DNA of 64,000 nucleotides, taken from contig QLII01000001.1 of NCBI GenBank assembly GCA_003259005.1, forward strand, positions 7,493,001 to 7,557,000. Direction: 5' to 3'. A program made the translations under genes and the position numbers. Source of the stretch: Spirosoma telluris (lineage in GTDB: Bacteria; Bacteroidota; Bacteroidia; Cytophagales; Spirosomataceae). Every line of letters starts with the position of its first letter. Within the stretch, counting starts at the first letter, position 1. Under the pieces are notes generated by a model. That model was not told the DNA's origin. It worked only from the letters and a program-made list of their open reading frames with translations, and ran no database searches. Below are positions 27,675 through 36,638 of this stretch, in pieces.

Positions 27675-28948
27675 ATGAAACAAGCTTTCTTCCTTTTACT
27701 GATGGCCAGTTATGGCGTTTCAGCGCAGTCGCTTTCGAAACCCGAAACGGCTGTTATTGCCACCGTAAAAAAGCAAATGCCCGAAACCGAAGCGTTTCTG
27801 GAAAAAGTCGTCAATATCAATAGCGGCACGCTGAACAAAGAGGGCGTGCGGCAGGTCGGGAAATTGATGTCCGACGAATTCGATAAACTGGGCTTCAAAA
27901 CAGAGTGGGTCACCTTACCGGATTCGCTCAACCGGGCGGGGCATCTGGTGGCCACCCGACAGGGCAAAAAAGGCAAAAAACTGTTCCTGATTGGCCATTT
28001 AGATACTGTCTTCGAAAAGAGCTTACCCATGGAGCCATTCACCCGCGTGAATGATTCGACGGCATCCGGCCAGGGTGTTGCCGATATGAAAGGGGGCGAC
28101 GTGGTGGTTATTGCCGCGTTGAAAGCGCTGCATGCTCAAAAACTGCTGGACGATACGTCGATCACTATCTATTTCACGGGTGACGAGGAGAGTTCGGGCG
28201 GGGCCGAAAGTCGCCGGGATTTCATTGAACGGGCTAAGAAATGCGACATCGCACTGGCCTTTGAAACTGCGCAGGGATTGAGTAGCGTCACAACGGGTCG
28301 GAGGGGATCGAGTGGATGGACACTCAACGTAAAAGCTCGCACCGGTCACTCCTCCCGAATTTTTAGCGATCTGGGTTATGGGGCTATTTATGAGGCCGTT
28401 CGGATTCTGAACGAGTTCAGGCGGACGCTGGGACAGGAGCAATACCTGACCTTCAACCCGGCCTGATTGTAGGTGGTTCGGAAGTGCATTATGACGAAAA
28501 AACGGCCAAAGCCGAAACCATCGGCAAAACAAATATTGTCGCCGGAACAGCGCTGGTCAAAGGCGATCTGCGTTTTTTGACCGAAACCCAGAAGGAAAAT
28601 GCCCGCACCAAAATGCGTGAAATCGTTGAGAAAAGTCTGCCACTCACCAAAGCAACCATCTCCTTTACCGATGGTATTCCGGGAATGGAGCCCTCTGCCG
28701 CTAACGACGAATTGCGCAAACAAGTGGATCAGCTGAGCAAAGATATGGGTCTTGGTCCGGTAAGTGCCTTTGATCCCGGTGCACGGGGCGCAGGCGACGT
28801 GTCGTTTGTTGCGCAATACATGCCTTGTCTGGATGGCCTGGGCGCATCGGGGAAAGGCGCCCATAGCATCGAGGAAACCATGAATACCAAAGAATTTCCA
28901 CTGCTGATTCAACGGGCGGCCCTGTATATTTATCGGCTAACGCGTTAA
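27675..28948 (+). CDS. Exported M20 family metallopeptidase (glutamate carboxypeptidase type), one frame break
   Basis: After a signal peptide ending in GVSAQS, the 424-residue protein shows the M20A pattern. The zinc site is LFLIGHLDTVFEKS, then GQGVADMKGGDVV, and TGDEESSGGAESRRDF with the catalytic glutamate pair. The C-terminal metal ligand region is near AHSIEETMNTKEFP. It resembles exported glutamate carboxypeptidases (CPG2-like), which cut C-terminal glutamate from peptides and folates. The frame breaks at 28460-28461. One added G turns NPA-stop into NPGLIVGGSEVHYDE and continues to 28948. It is divergent from the S10 peptidase. Confidence 0.85.
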
Positions 28949-29036
28949 TAATAAGTAATTGCCAGAGGAACTTCTTGCTGTGAACTTAACCAAAGTGCTT
29001 ATTTTTACTGGCCTGCCTTGTACTCCCTGCCTATTC

Positions 29037-29948
29037 ATGAAGAAACATTTCCTCTGGTCGATTCCGTTTATTCTTATTGCGATTGCCTACCTGTATCCGA
29101 CGCCTAAAAAAGATGCCATTGAGTTATACGATGGAACCGACAACGATCCCATCAACGGCTTGGCTTCTTTTCGGAAATTACCAACAGCTACTGTTCATGC
29201 AGAAGGCTACGACTGGACGTACCTCGTGCTGGGAAAGGGACCAAAAACCATTTTGTTCCTACACGGCATGACAGGAGGCTATGATTTCTGGTGGCAGCAG
29301 ATGAACAGATTTAGTCCTAAGTATCGGGTCATAAGCGTCACCTATCCACCCGTTGATAACCTCTCCGATCTGGGAAAAGGAATTATGGCGATTCTCGATA
29401 AGGAAAAAGTTGAGGCAACGACAGTGGTGGGTAGTTCACTGGGTGGTTATCTGACTCAGTATCTGCTGGCAACCTATCCGCATCGGGTTGAGCGGGCCGT
29501 TTTGGGCAATACCTTTCCGAAGAACGATACTTATGAAGAACAGAACCATAATCGCGTGTCGTTAGCTTCCTGGTTACCGGAATGGGCAGTCATGGGGGCT
29601 TTACGGCAAAATCTGCTTACGGTTGTGCTACCTACTTCTGAAAACAATCCGCTGGTGAAGGCGCAATTGCTCGAAAATACCTACGGACGTATGTCAAAGG
29701 CGCAGTTTCTGGCCCGCTATCACTGCGTGATTGATAAGTTCAACCCCATTGACGGGAAGCAGACGGCGGTTCCGTTACTGATTGTTGAATCGGATAACGA
29801 TCCGCTCGTTTCGCTTGATTTACGTACAACGCTAAAACAGTATTACACAGCCGCACAGGTGCATACGTTCCATCAAAAAGGCCATTTCCCATACCTGAAT
29901 GCGAAAGACGAATACAACGCCGTTCTTCGTGAATTCTTAGAAAAATAA
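29037..29948 (+). CDS. Membrane-anchored or exported alpha/beta hydrolase
   Basis: 303 residues from the ATG at 29037, which precedes a hydrophobic N-terminus (FLWSIPFILIAIAYLYP). The fold is alpha/beta hydrolase: TILFLHGMTGGYDFWWQQMN for the oxyanion loop and TVVGSSLGGYLTQYLLATYP with the nucleophile serine. The acid is in LIVESDNDPLVS, and the histidine in FHQKGHFPYLN near the end. The family includes esterases and lactonases; substrate is not predictable. The spacing of 88 bases from the M20 peptidase allows a shared transcript. Confidence 0.78.
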   Translation: MKKHFLWSIPFILIAIAYLYPTPKKDAIELYDGTDNDPINGLASFRKLPTATVHAEGYDWTYLVLGKGPKTILFLHGMTGGYDFWWQQMNRFSPKYRVISVTYPPVDNLSDLGKGIMAILDKEKVEATTVVGSSLGGYLTQYLLATYPHRVERAVLGNTFPKNDTYEEQNHNRVSLASWLPEWAVMGALRQNLLTVVLPTSENNPLVKAQLLENTYGRMSKAQFLARYHCVIDKFNPIDGKQTAVPLLIVESDNDPLVSLDLRTTLKQYYTAAQVHTFHQKGHFPYLNAKDEYNAVLREFLEK

Positions 29949-30027
29949 AAATTCACTAACCAGATAAGATTTAGCTTGATTTTCTCAATTAATGCCTTCA
30001 CTATCAATCTATTTAATGTATATCCCT

Positions 30028-30479
30028 ATGAAGTATCTTCTCCTTTCTCTGCTTGTTTTCAGCATTAATTTTTCAGTATCAGGGCAGCACAAAGAAATTG
30101 TTAAGCCCGGAAAGCACCCGCCATGCCCTATCCATTTAGTATGGGGGTCATTAGTAACGGCCTGTTGTTTGTGTCCGGACAGGTGGGCACCGATCCGCAA
30201 ACGTCCAAAGTAGTTTCGGGCGGGATCGAGGCCGAAACGGAGCAAACGATCCAGAACATCAGAGGCATTCTGGAAGATGCCGGTGCTTCGCTTGACGACG
30301 TCGTAAGCGTGACGGTTTACTTAAGCAACATGGATGATTTCGCCAAAATGAACACCGTTTACAAGAAGTTCTTTAAAGAAGGCGCTTACCCGGCCCGGAC
30401 AACGGTGGGCGTGGCTAAACTGGTCTTTGGGGCCAGCGTCGAAATGACCATGACAGCCGCCATGCCGAAGAAGAAATAA
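30028..30479 (+). CDS. Exported RidA/YjgF family protein, one frame break
   Basis: The 150-residue protein has a signal peptide (YLLLSLLVFSINFSVSGQ), unusual for RidA proteins, which are normally cytoplasmic deaminases of reactive enamines. The RidA core follows: YPFSMGVISNGLLFVSGQVG, TIQNIRGILEDAGASLDDVV, NTVYKKFF and YPARTTVGVAKL with the key arginine. The frame is lost at 30111-30113 (AAA). One more A gives KAPAMPYPFS and continues cleanly. It ends 11 bases before the class A beta-lactamase-like gene, so the two are probably cotranscribed. Confidence 0.82.
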
Positions 30480-30489
30480 CCCACTCGTA

Positions 30490-31548
30490 ATGACTTCATC
30501 GATGAAACGATCTATCAACCTGGTCACGTTCGTTGTGCTTTTGACGGCCCAGCTGGCGGTGGCGCAGAAACCTAAAACCAGCAAGGCAACAGTCTCCGCT
30601 CCTGCTCCCACGTTCATCGTTCCGGTTCGACTGGAGCAGGAACTCCTGCGCTTGTCGAATCTGTCGGCTGGCAAAGTGGGCATATGCGCGGTGCATCTGG
30701 AAAGTGGGCGGACCATTACGCAAAATGGGAAAGATCATTTCCCAATGGCCAGCTCGTATAAAGTAGCCATTGCGACCCAACTCCTGACGCGCGTCGATAG
30801 TGGCAGTGTCACACTCGATCAACTCGTCCCGATCACCAAAACGGATTTTCATCCGGGTAGCGGTATGTTGTCGGAACGGTTCAACTGGCCTAATTCGACT
30901 AATTCCGATCTTTCGTTGTCGGTCAGGAGTTTGCTGGAACTGATGCTGCTCATTAGCGATAATAGCGCTACCGATATCTGTCTGCGGCTGGCAGGTGGGC
31001 CTGCTGCCGTGAACGCCTGCATGAAACGCCTTGGCGTCGACGGTTTGCAAGTGAACCGCCCAACCGCCTGGCTCATTGCCGACTGTGTAGGTATACCGAT
31101 GGATATGAGTCAGGCATGGTCGCCCGCCCGGTATGACTCACTCGCAAAATTCAGCACACCCACCACGCGTGAGGCCAGTTACGTAGCTTTCGAGAATGAC
31201 CTTCGGGATACATCGACCCCAGAAGCGATGACCCTCCTTCTGACGAAGCTCTATACCCAGCCAATTCTGAAGCCTGCCAGCAAAACCCTGATACTCGACA
31301 TTATGAAACGTTGCGAAACGGGGCTGGCCCGTTTAAAAGGAGCCCTGCCGCCCGATACCGAAGTGCTGCATAAAACGGGGACTATTGGCTTGACTGCCAG
31401 CGACGTAGGGATAATTACGCTACCGGGAGACGCAGGTCATGTCGCTATTTCGGTCTTTGTGAAATCATCAAAAAAAGAAGGTGCCGTGCGTGAACGCACC
31501 ATTGCCGAAGTCACCCGAACAATTTACGACTACTTTCTTTTTCAGTGA
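30490..31548 (+). CDS. Class A beta-lactamase homologue
   Basis: 352 residues with a signal peptide (VVLLTAQLAVAQ). The class A boxes are all present: Ser88-x-x-Lys91 in MASSYKVAI, Ser156-Asp-Asn in LISDNSATD, and Lys295-Thr-Gly in LHKTGTIG. The omega-loop end RDTSTPEAM is clear. The general-base glutamate is best placed in TREASY (Glu228), one residue off the standard spacing, and the partner asparagine of ELN is not evident. The region between the SDN box and the omega loop is longer than in TEM. It may be a true beta-lactamase or a related serine hydrolase. Its TGA lies inside a perfect palindrome. RidA precedes it by 11 bases. Confidence 0.8.
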   Translation: MTSSMKRSINLVTFVVLLTAQLAVAQKPKTSKATVSAPAPTFIVPVRLEQELLRLSNLSAGKVGICAVHLESGRTITQNGKDHFPMASSYKVAIATQLLTRVDSGSVTLDQLVPITKTDFHPGSGMLSERFNWPNSTNSDLSLSVRSLLELMLLISDNSATDICLRLAGGPAAVNACMKRLGVDGLQVNRPTAWLIADCVGIPMDMSQAWSPARYDSLAKFSTPTTREASYVAFENDLRDTSTPEAMTLLLTKLYTQPILKPASKTLILDIMKRCETGLARLKGALPPDTEVLHKTGTIGLTASDVGIITLPGDAGHVAISVFVKSSKKEGAVRERTIAEVTRTIYDYFLFQ

Positions 31549-31606
31549 GTTGAGAATTCCATATGCCATATCTCCAAGATATGGCATATGGAATTCTCAA
31601 CTCACT
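31544..31606. repeat. Perfect palindrome, 30-bp arms, 3-base loop
   Basis: Bases 31544-31573 are the exact reverse complement of 31577-31606. The inner 13 bases, ATATGCCATATCT, are identical to those of the palindrome at 46401-46488. The outer arm (AGTGAGTTGAGAATTCC) is not shared. The left arm includes the stop codon of the class A gene, and the right arm ends 5 bases before the stop of the converging regulator gene. It may act as a two-way terminator. Confidence 0.92.
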
Positions 31607-31610
31607 GAAC

Positions 31611-32705
31611 TCACAACGACCCACGTCGGATCATATAAAACGGATTCTTTACTTTAATGTGCTTATTGTCAAGCAATAATGAAGCGGCCGTATAGCCCAT
31701 TGCTTCAAAGTCAGTGGTGATTACGGTAATGTTCAGCAGTTCCTTGAGCGTTGTTTCATTGAAGGAGATGATCCCAATTTCGTGGCCTAACTCGTAATTC
31801 GACTGCCGTACTTTCTTAACGACTTCCGACAAATCGGTTTCCTCGATAACAACATAAGCAGTACCCGCCTGCAGGTGTTCATTGATGGCATTTTCTTTAA
31901 TACAGAACTCCTTCCCGTAGTTGACACAGAATGAACGAAACCCATGGGCAATTTCGGCCGGGTAATTGCCGTCGCTGGGTAAAATAAGCACCATCCGGCT
32001 ATACTTGGCCAATAAATCCTGTGCATTTTCCAGGGCTTCGCAGATGTCTTTGTCGAAGTTCTGATATACACTCAGTGTTGAACTGGGCAACTCCGAAACG
32101 TCCTTATCAAGCAGAATCAATTCATTGGTTGGAATCGACTCAAGCACCTGCATGTAGTTGGCTTTATCCAGGTCCTGGGTAAAATGGGGCATCACAACGT
32201 AGTAGTTGTATTTGCCCAGATTCTTCTCAATAATTTCCCGAAAATGGTAGGCGCTGTAATGGTGAATCTGAAGGTCAACGGTTGCCTTATCACCAAGGGC
32301 TTTCAGGAAGGAGTAATAAATGATTTTCTTGTAGGAACTAAGCTTATTGAAAATGAGCAGAATCTTCAACTTGGGGGCGGCACTTGCCTGTACATAGTAC
32401 CCCTTGCCCTGCACCGATGTAATATACCCCTGCTCCCGAAGTTCACGGTAAGCTTTCTCAACGGTGTCGCGCGCCAGATAATATTCAACACTTAACTCGC
32501 TGATGGAAGGGAGTTGCTCATTATTTTTTAGGACACCCCGCTCAATATCGGTAATTACCGACTGGACAATCTGCTTGTACTTGGGCGTCTTGTCTTTCGG
32601 ATTGAATTGAAGTTTATAAACTGGAACCGATGAGTTACAATTTGCATCAACAAATCCATATGCCTGCCGCCGAGCTTGAAACGGAGATGAAAGTTTCGCT
32701 ATCAT
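31611..32705 (-). CDS. GntR-type regulator with a LacI-like sensor domain
   Basis: Up to 364 residues. Residues 40-110 form a GntR winged helix (KYKQIVQSVITDIERGVLKN, QLPSISELSVEYYLARDTVE, GYITSVQGKGYYV). The rest is a periplasmic-binding-protein-like sensor domain of the LacI type, with KILLIFNKLSSYKK, IHHYSAYHFREIIEKNLGKY, LILLDKDVSELP and IGIISFNETTLKELLNITVI. In Bacteroidota this chimera controls sugar-use genes, with a sugar or sugar phosphate as signal. The start is uncertain; an internal codon close to VPVYKLQFNP is likely. A palindrome with two AACGTT halves lies 130 bases upstream and could be its operator. Confidence 0.82.
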   Translation of the reverse strand: MIAKLSSPFQARRQAYGFVDANCNSSVPVYKLQFNPKDKTPKYKQIVQSVITDIERGVLKNNEQLPSISELSVEYYLARDTVEKAYRELREQGYITSVQGKGYYVQASAAPKLKILLIFNKLSSYKKIIYYSFLKALGDKATVDLQIHHYSAYHFREIIEKNLGKYNYYVVMPHFTQDLDKANYMQVLESIPTNELILLDKDVSELPSSTLSVYQNFDKDICEALENAQDLLAKYSRMVLILPSDGNYPAEIAHGFRSFCVNYGKEFCIKENAINEHLQAGTAYVVIEETDLSEVVKKVRQSNYELGHEIGIISFNETTLKELLNITVITTDFEAMGYTAASLLLDNKHIKVKNPFYMIRRGSL

Positions 32706-33101
32706 AGCTATTACTATTTTCTGGATTATTCGGTGATGGTGCTTTTACTGGCAGAGTAAGCCTATCGGTAAAGACCTATGTAAGCTTCTGAAAAATAATA
32801 GACATAAAGAAGAAAATATCAGATTTTTTTTATGCAAACGTTGCCGGTAACGTTGCCATCGTAGATCACTTTCTGGTTGTGTTAAAAAAACTACCGTTAA
32901 AACGGCGAAAGAGCATGTTTCGCTTAGTAAATAAACGAACGAATAAAGCTGGCCAAATTAGTATTTAGTCTAGTAAAACGGCACCAACTGAAGAGCCGAA
33001 GCCAAGTCAGTTGATGCCGTAAAATTAGCCATTTAGAGGCTAGTTGTTGCTGTAGAAAGAAATTTGCTGTTCAGTTACGAAGACGATTAATCTCTGCTTG
33101 G
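32706..33101. other. Intergenic region upstream of the GntR-LacI regulator
   Basis: 396 bases between two same-strand genes. It contains the operator-like palindrome at 32837-32854 and several A/T-rich tracts. No coding frame or terminator is convincing. Confidence 0.4.
32837..32854. promoter_or_regulatory. Operator-like palindrome AACGTT-N6-AACGTT
   Basis: AACGTTGCCGGTAACGTT is almost equal to its own reverse complement; only the outer pair of the six central bases differs. Sites with CG-centred halves are common for LacI-like regulators. The position upstream of the GntR-LacI regulator suggests autoregulation. Confidence 0.5.
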
Positions 33102-33491
33102 CTATAGATTATTCGTACTCTTTAGTGCCCAATAGATAAGGACGGGCTGAAAAAATAAGCGTGTAAACCGTTTCTGATTCGTGTCTAAACCGAATGCGCT
33201 TCGGTTATTGACATACTGGGAGATGTTTCCGGGAAAAACAGCGCCAAAAAACGTAGCCGCTATTTTCCCAACGGCTTTCTGACGGCGCTCATCCGTAAAT
33301 ACCAGACTACTACCCAATGCTATTTCGGCTATACCCGAATAGACGACTGTATCATCTTTTTTTAGCGGAACCCAATCCGGAACCTGTGCCCTGAATGCTT
33401 TCCGGGCAACCGTCAGATGGCTTATACCGGCAAAGAGAAGGGAGCCTCCTAATATAATCCGGGCTACAGTTTTTGCATTTTTCTCGTTCAT
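33102..33491 (-). CDS. DoxX-like membrane protein
   Basis: 129 residues from the ATG at 33491. Hydrophobic segments are VARIILGGSLLFAGISHLTV, VVYSGIAEIALGSSLVF and IAATFFGAVFPGNISQY, and FFQPVLIYWAL near the end. The FAGISHL start and the PGN/SQY centre resemble DoxX-like proteins, which are small four-helix membrane proteins with suggested roles in thiol or quinone redox balance. Nothing in the neighbours defines its job. A longer start at 33557 is possible but would add a tail unlike the family. Confidence 0.65.
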   Translation of the reverse strand: MNEKNAKTVARIILGGSLLFAGISHLTVARKAFRAQVPDWVPLKKDDTVVYSGIAEIALGSSLVFTDERRQKAVGKIAATFFGAVFPGNISQYVNNRSAFGLDTNQKRFTRLFFQPVLIYWALKSTNNL

Positions 33492-33794
33492 AACGACAGT
33501 ATTATAGATAAATAACCCACAACCAGCCTGGGCTTCTATAGTAACTGGTTTCGCCATGCAGAGTTTTATTGATTAGGCAGAGGTTCAGAATCTGTCCGTC
33601 AGGATGGGTTCATATATAGTCGAGGATGGATAGGTACATTTCGATTGTGATACGCTTTTAGCATTAATCGCATATTAATCGGTTTATAGGAGAGTACAGG
33701 AAAGATTAAGCATAAGAAAGCCCCTATTTTTGTAAGATGGGTTGATTCTTGTACCATCCCGCTTCGGCCGTCCGATTTTACTCGTTATGTTCAG
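33492..33794. other. Intergenic region upstream of lutA
   Basis: 303 bases between divergent genes. Apart from a TAnnTTTG-like element at 33725-33732 I see no hairpin, repeat or small gene. Confidence 0.4.
33725..33732 (+). promoter_or_regulatory. Possible -7 promoter element of lutABC
   Basis: TATTTTTG matches the TAnnTTTG consensus and lies 62 bases before the lutA ATG. A clear -33 TTTG at the expected spacing is missing, so support is weak. Confidence 0.35.
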
Positions 33795-34528
33795 ATGAAA
33801 GTTGGCTTATTTATTCCCTGTTACATTGACCAGTTTTACCCTCAAGTGGCCATTGCCACGCTGAAATTACTGGAAAAAGTAGGTTGCGACGTAGATTATC
33901 CGTTACAGCAAACCTGTTGTGGTCAGCCGATGGCGAACTCGGGTTATGCCCACCTGACGGGTGGCTGTAATAATAATTTCGTGAGCAACTTTGCCGGTTA
34001 TGACTATATCGTTTCGCCCTCGGGAAGTTGCACGCTGCACATTAAGCACCACCTGCACGCAACCAACGAAACCGCTGCGACAGAGATTCGTTCGCGCATC
34101 TATGAACTCACTGAATTCCTGACGGATGTACTGAAAATCTCGTCCCTAGAAGCTACATTCCCGTATCGGGTTGGCCTCCATCAGAGTTGCCACGGTCAGC
34201 GAGGATTGCATTTAGCCCAGATGTCGGAGTTGGTAGCGCCACCGTTTTCCAAGCCGGTTCAATTGCTCAGCTTAGTTAAAGATCTGGAGTTGATTCAACT
34301 TGACCGGCGCGATGAATGCTGTGGGTTCGGGGTACTTTTTGCGTAACCGAAGAAGCCGTATCGGCCAAAATGGGCAAAGACCGCGTGGCTGATCACCTTC
34401 GTCACGGTGTTCATTATATTACGGGTGTAGATGTATCCTGTTTGATGCACCTTGAGGGCATCCTGAAACGGGCTAATTCCAACGTGCAGGTCAAACACAT
34501 TGCTGAAATTCTGACAGCCACGGTGTAA
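33795..34528 (+). CDS. lutA: LutA/LldE, iron-sulphur subunit of lactate oxidation complex, one frame break
   Basis: 244 residues when read across a break. It has the two CCG cysteine-rich domains: QQTCCGQPMANSGY with SPSGSCTLHIKHH, and GLHQSCHGQRG with DECCGFGGTFCVTEEA and GVDVSCLMHLEG. LutA/LldE is a heterodisulphide-reductase-like subunit that passes electrons from L-lactate oxidation. It works with LutB and LutC. The break is at 34329-34332 (GGGG); one more G gives the conserved CCGFGGTF. The family length is about 240, in agreement. lutB follows after 14 bases. Confidence 0.9.
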
Positions 34529-34542
34529 ATCAACTCAACAAC

Positions 34543-35918
34543 ATGAATCAGCTAACTCTAGATCACGCCCATGCGGCCATTGAGTTCAACAAAAACGAAC
34601 CCAGAGTCGATTGGCACGACGAAACGCTTTGGTTTGTCCGCACAAAACGTGATCGGGCTGTAGCGCAGATACCCGAATGGGAGCAGTTGCGGGAGGCAGC
34701 CTCGCAGATAAAAAATCACGTATTGTCGAACATGCACGATTTGTTAGTGCAGTTTGAAGAAAACGCTAAACGCAACGGCATTACGGTGCATTGGGCCGCC
34801 GATGCAGCGGAACATAATGCTATCATTCTTGACCTGATCCAAAAAGCAGGAGCCACTCGAATGGTCAAATCGAAGTCGATGCTGACCGAAGAGTGTCACC
34901 TCAATCCATACCTGGCCGAGCATGGTATTGAAGTTATAGACAGCGATTTAGGTGAGCGAATTGTGCAGATGCGAAAGGAGCCGCCTTCGCACATTGTGTT
35001 ACCCGCCATCCACCTGACCAAGGCCGATGTGGGTGAAACCTTCCACGAACACCTCGGTACCGAAAAAGGCGCTACCGATCCCCAATACCTGACCGAAGCG
35101 GCCCGCCAACACCTGCGCGAGACGTTCCTCACCCGGAAAGTTGCTCTTACGGGCGTCAACTTCGCCATTGCCGAAACGGGGGATTTGTGGTTTGCACCAA
35201 TGAAGGGAATGCCGACATGGGTGCACATTTAGCCGATGTACACATTGCCGCTATGGGTTTTGAGAAAATCATTCCCCGCGCTGAGCATCTGGGCGTATAC
35301 CTGCGTTTGCTGGCGCGGTCGGCAACGGGGCAACCTATTACGACCTTTTCCAGCCATTTCCATCGTCCCCGACCCGACCAGGAAATGCATATTGTTATTG
35401 TTGATAATGGCCGAAGCCGTCAGTTAGGACGACCTGATTTTCGGAATTCACTCAAGTGTATTCGGTGCGCGGCTTGTATGAATACGTGTCCGGTATATCG
35501 ACGGTCGGGTGGGCACAGCTATCACAGTGCCGTTGCGGGGCCGATAGGCTCCATTCTGGCTCCCAACTTAGACATGAAACAAAACGCCGATCTGCCCTTT
35601 GCATCGACGCTTTGCGGGTCTTGTTCCAATGTATGCCCGGTGAAGATTGATATCCACGACCAGCTCTACAAATGGCGGCAGGTGCTTATGCAGGAAGGCT
35701 ATGGCCCCACGGCTAAAACCATGTCGATGAAAGCTATGGCTACCGTACTGGAATCACCCCGACTCTATCGGATGGCGGGCAAAGTAGGACGGGGCGTATT
35801 GCGATTTGCTCCGGTTACGGTCGAAAATCGGTTTAACCCCTGGTACAATCAGCGTGAAATGCCCGAACCACCTACGGAGAGTTTTCGCGACTGGTACGTT
35901 AACAACAAAAAAGCATGA
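34543..35918 (+). CDS. lutB: LutB/LldF, iron-sulphur subunit of lactate oxidation complex, one frame break
   Basis: 458 residues with one break. The N-terminal half has the LUD domain (VHWAADAAEHNAIILDLIQ, VKSKSMLTEECHLNPYLAEH, VALTGVNFAIAETGDL). The C-terminal half carries two ferredoxin-type 4Fe-4S motifs, CIRCAACMNTCPVYRRSGG and LCGSCSNVCPVKIDIHDQ. In the L-lactate to pyruvate complex it is the main electron-carrying subunit. At 35187 one G is missing: GDLVVCTNEGNADM is the expected family sequence, and adding the base gives it. The stop overlaps the lutC start (ATGA), so translation is coupled. Confidence 0.92.
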
Positions 35919-36499
35919 CCACCCGCGAAAAAATCCTGGCCAGTATTCAGGCTAACCAACCCTCCTTACTGCCACTGCCTGAGCAATTTACATTTACAAC
36001 GACCTATCCTGATCTGACGAAGCAATTCAGTGATTCGCTGGCATTTGTTGGTGGTTTGGCCGTTGTCGTACCCGATTATACCGCTATCGAGGCTCATTTG
36101 AAGGAGCACTATCCCGCACTCACAAATGTCGCAACGACTTGCCCTGCACTGGCGCACCTGGCTGATGTAACCCTGGACGTTACCGATCCGCACGATCTGG
36201 CTGGGTTGAACTTAACCATCATCGAAGGACCACTAGCCGTTGCTGAAAATGCCGCCATTTGGGTCGATGAACGTCAATTGCCGCATCGGGTAGTGCCAAT
36301 GATTACGCAATACTTAGTCATCATCATCCGGCAATCGACCATTGTTGCCAATATGCATGAGGCATACAAAAAGCTTCAGGTGAATGCCACTGGATTCGGG
36401 ACATTTATCAGCGGCCCCTCTAAAACGGCCGACATTGAGCAAAGTCTGGTGATTGGCGCACACGGTGCCCGGTCACTGGTCGTATATATTTTGCCCTGA
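35915..36499 (+). CDS. lutC: LutC/LldG, LUD domain subunit of lactate oxidation complex
   Basis: 194 residues, intact. TTREKILASIQANQP at the N-terminus, then a LUD domain with NLTIIEGPLAVAENAAIWVD, LPHRVVPMITQYLVIII and the end GTFISGPSKTADIEQSLVIG with AHGARSLVVYIL. The GPSKTADIE motif is diagnostic for LutC/LldG. It completes a standard lutABC order with four-base overlap to lutB. L-lactate made from sugars such as rhamnose is oxidised by this complex in many Bacteroidota. The two following hairpins end the operon. Confidence 0.92.
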   Translation: MTTREKILASIQANQPSLLPLPEQFTFTTTYPDLTKQFSDSLAFVGGLAVVVPDYTAIEAHLKEHYPALTNVATTCPALAHLADVTLDVTDPHDLAGLNLTIIEGPLAVAENAAIWVDERQLPHRVVPMITQYLVIIIRQSTIVANMHEAYKKLQVNATGFGTFISGPSKTADIEQSLVIGAHGARSLVVYILP

Positions 36500-36500
36500 T

Positions 36501-36529
36501 GATGGGGCAAGGTGGAGCCTTGCCCCATC
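36501..36529 (+). terminator. Hairpin directly after lutC stop
   Basis: GATGGGGCAAGG pairs with CCTTGCCCCATC around five bases, starting one base after the lutC TGA. The 12-bp stem is G/C rich but no T run follows. It may protect the transcript end or help the next hairpin. Confidence 0.55.
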
Positions 36530-36546
36530 GGCTAAGGAAAATTTCC

Positions 36547-36581
36547 ATCGACGCTGGTAGATGCCCGGCGTCGATTTCTTT
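36547..36581 (+). terminator. Intrinsic terminator of lutABC
   Basis: ATCGACGC pairs with GCGTCGAT, followed by TTCTTT. It lies 48 bases after the lutC stop and before the TonB receptor gene. Confidence 0.6.
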
Positions 36582-36638
36582 ATGTACTAGTTACGGTTTT
36601 ACTTCCTATTCCCAACTGATTCAACAAAACTCATCAGG

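Noticed and set aside
28023..28912. Two minus-strand frames of about 170 codons inside the M20 gene
   Set aside because: They oppose conserved M20 metal-site sequence and show no recognisable domain.
6411..31548. A transferred resistance island
   Set aside because: No integrase, insertion sequence, attachment site or obvious composition change around the beta-lactamase-like genes.
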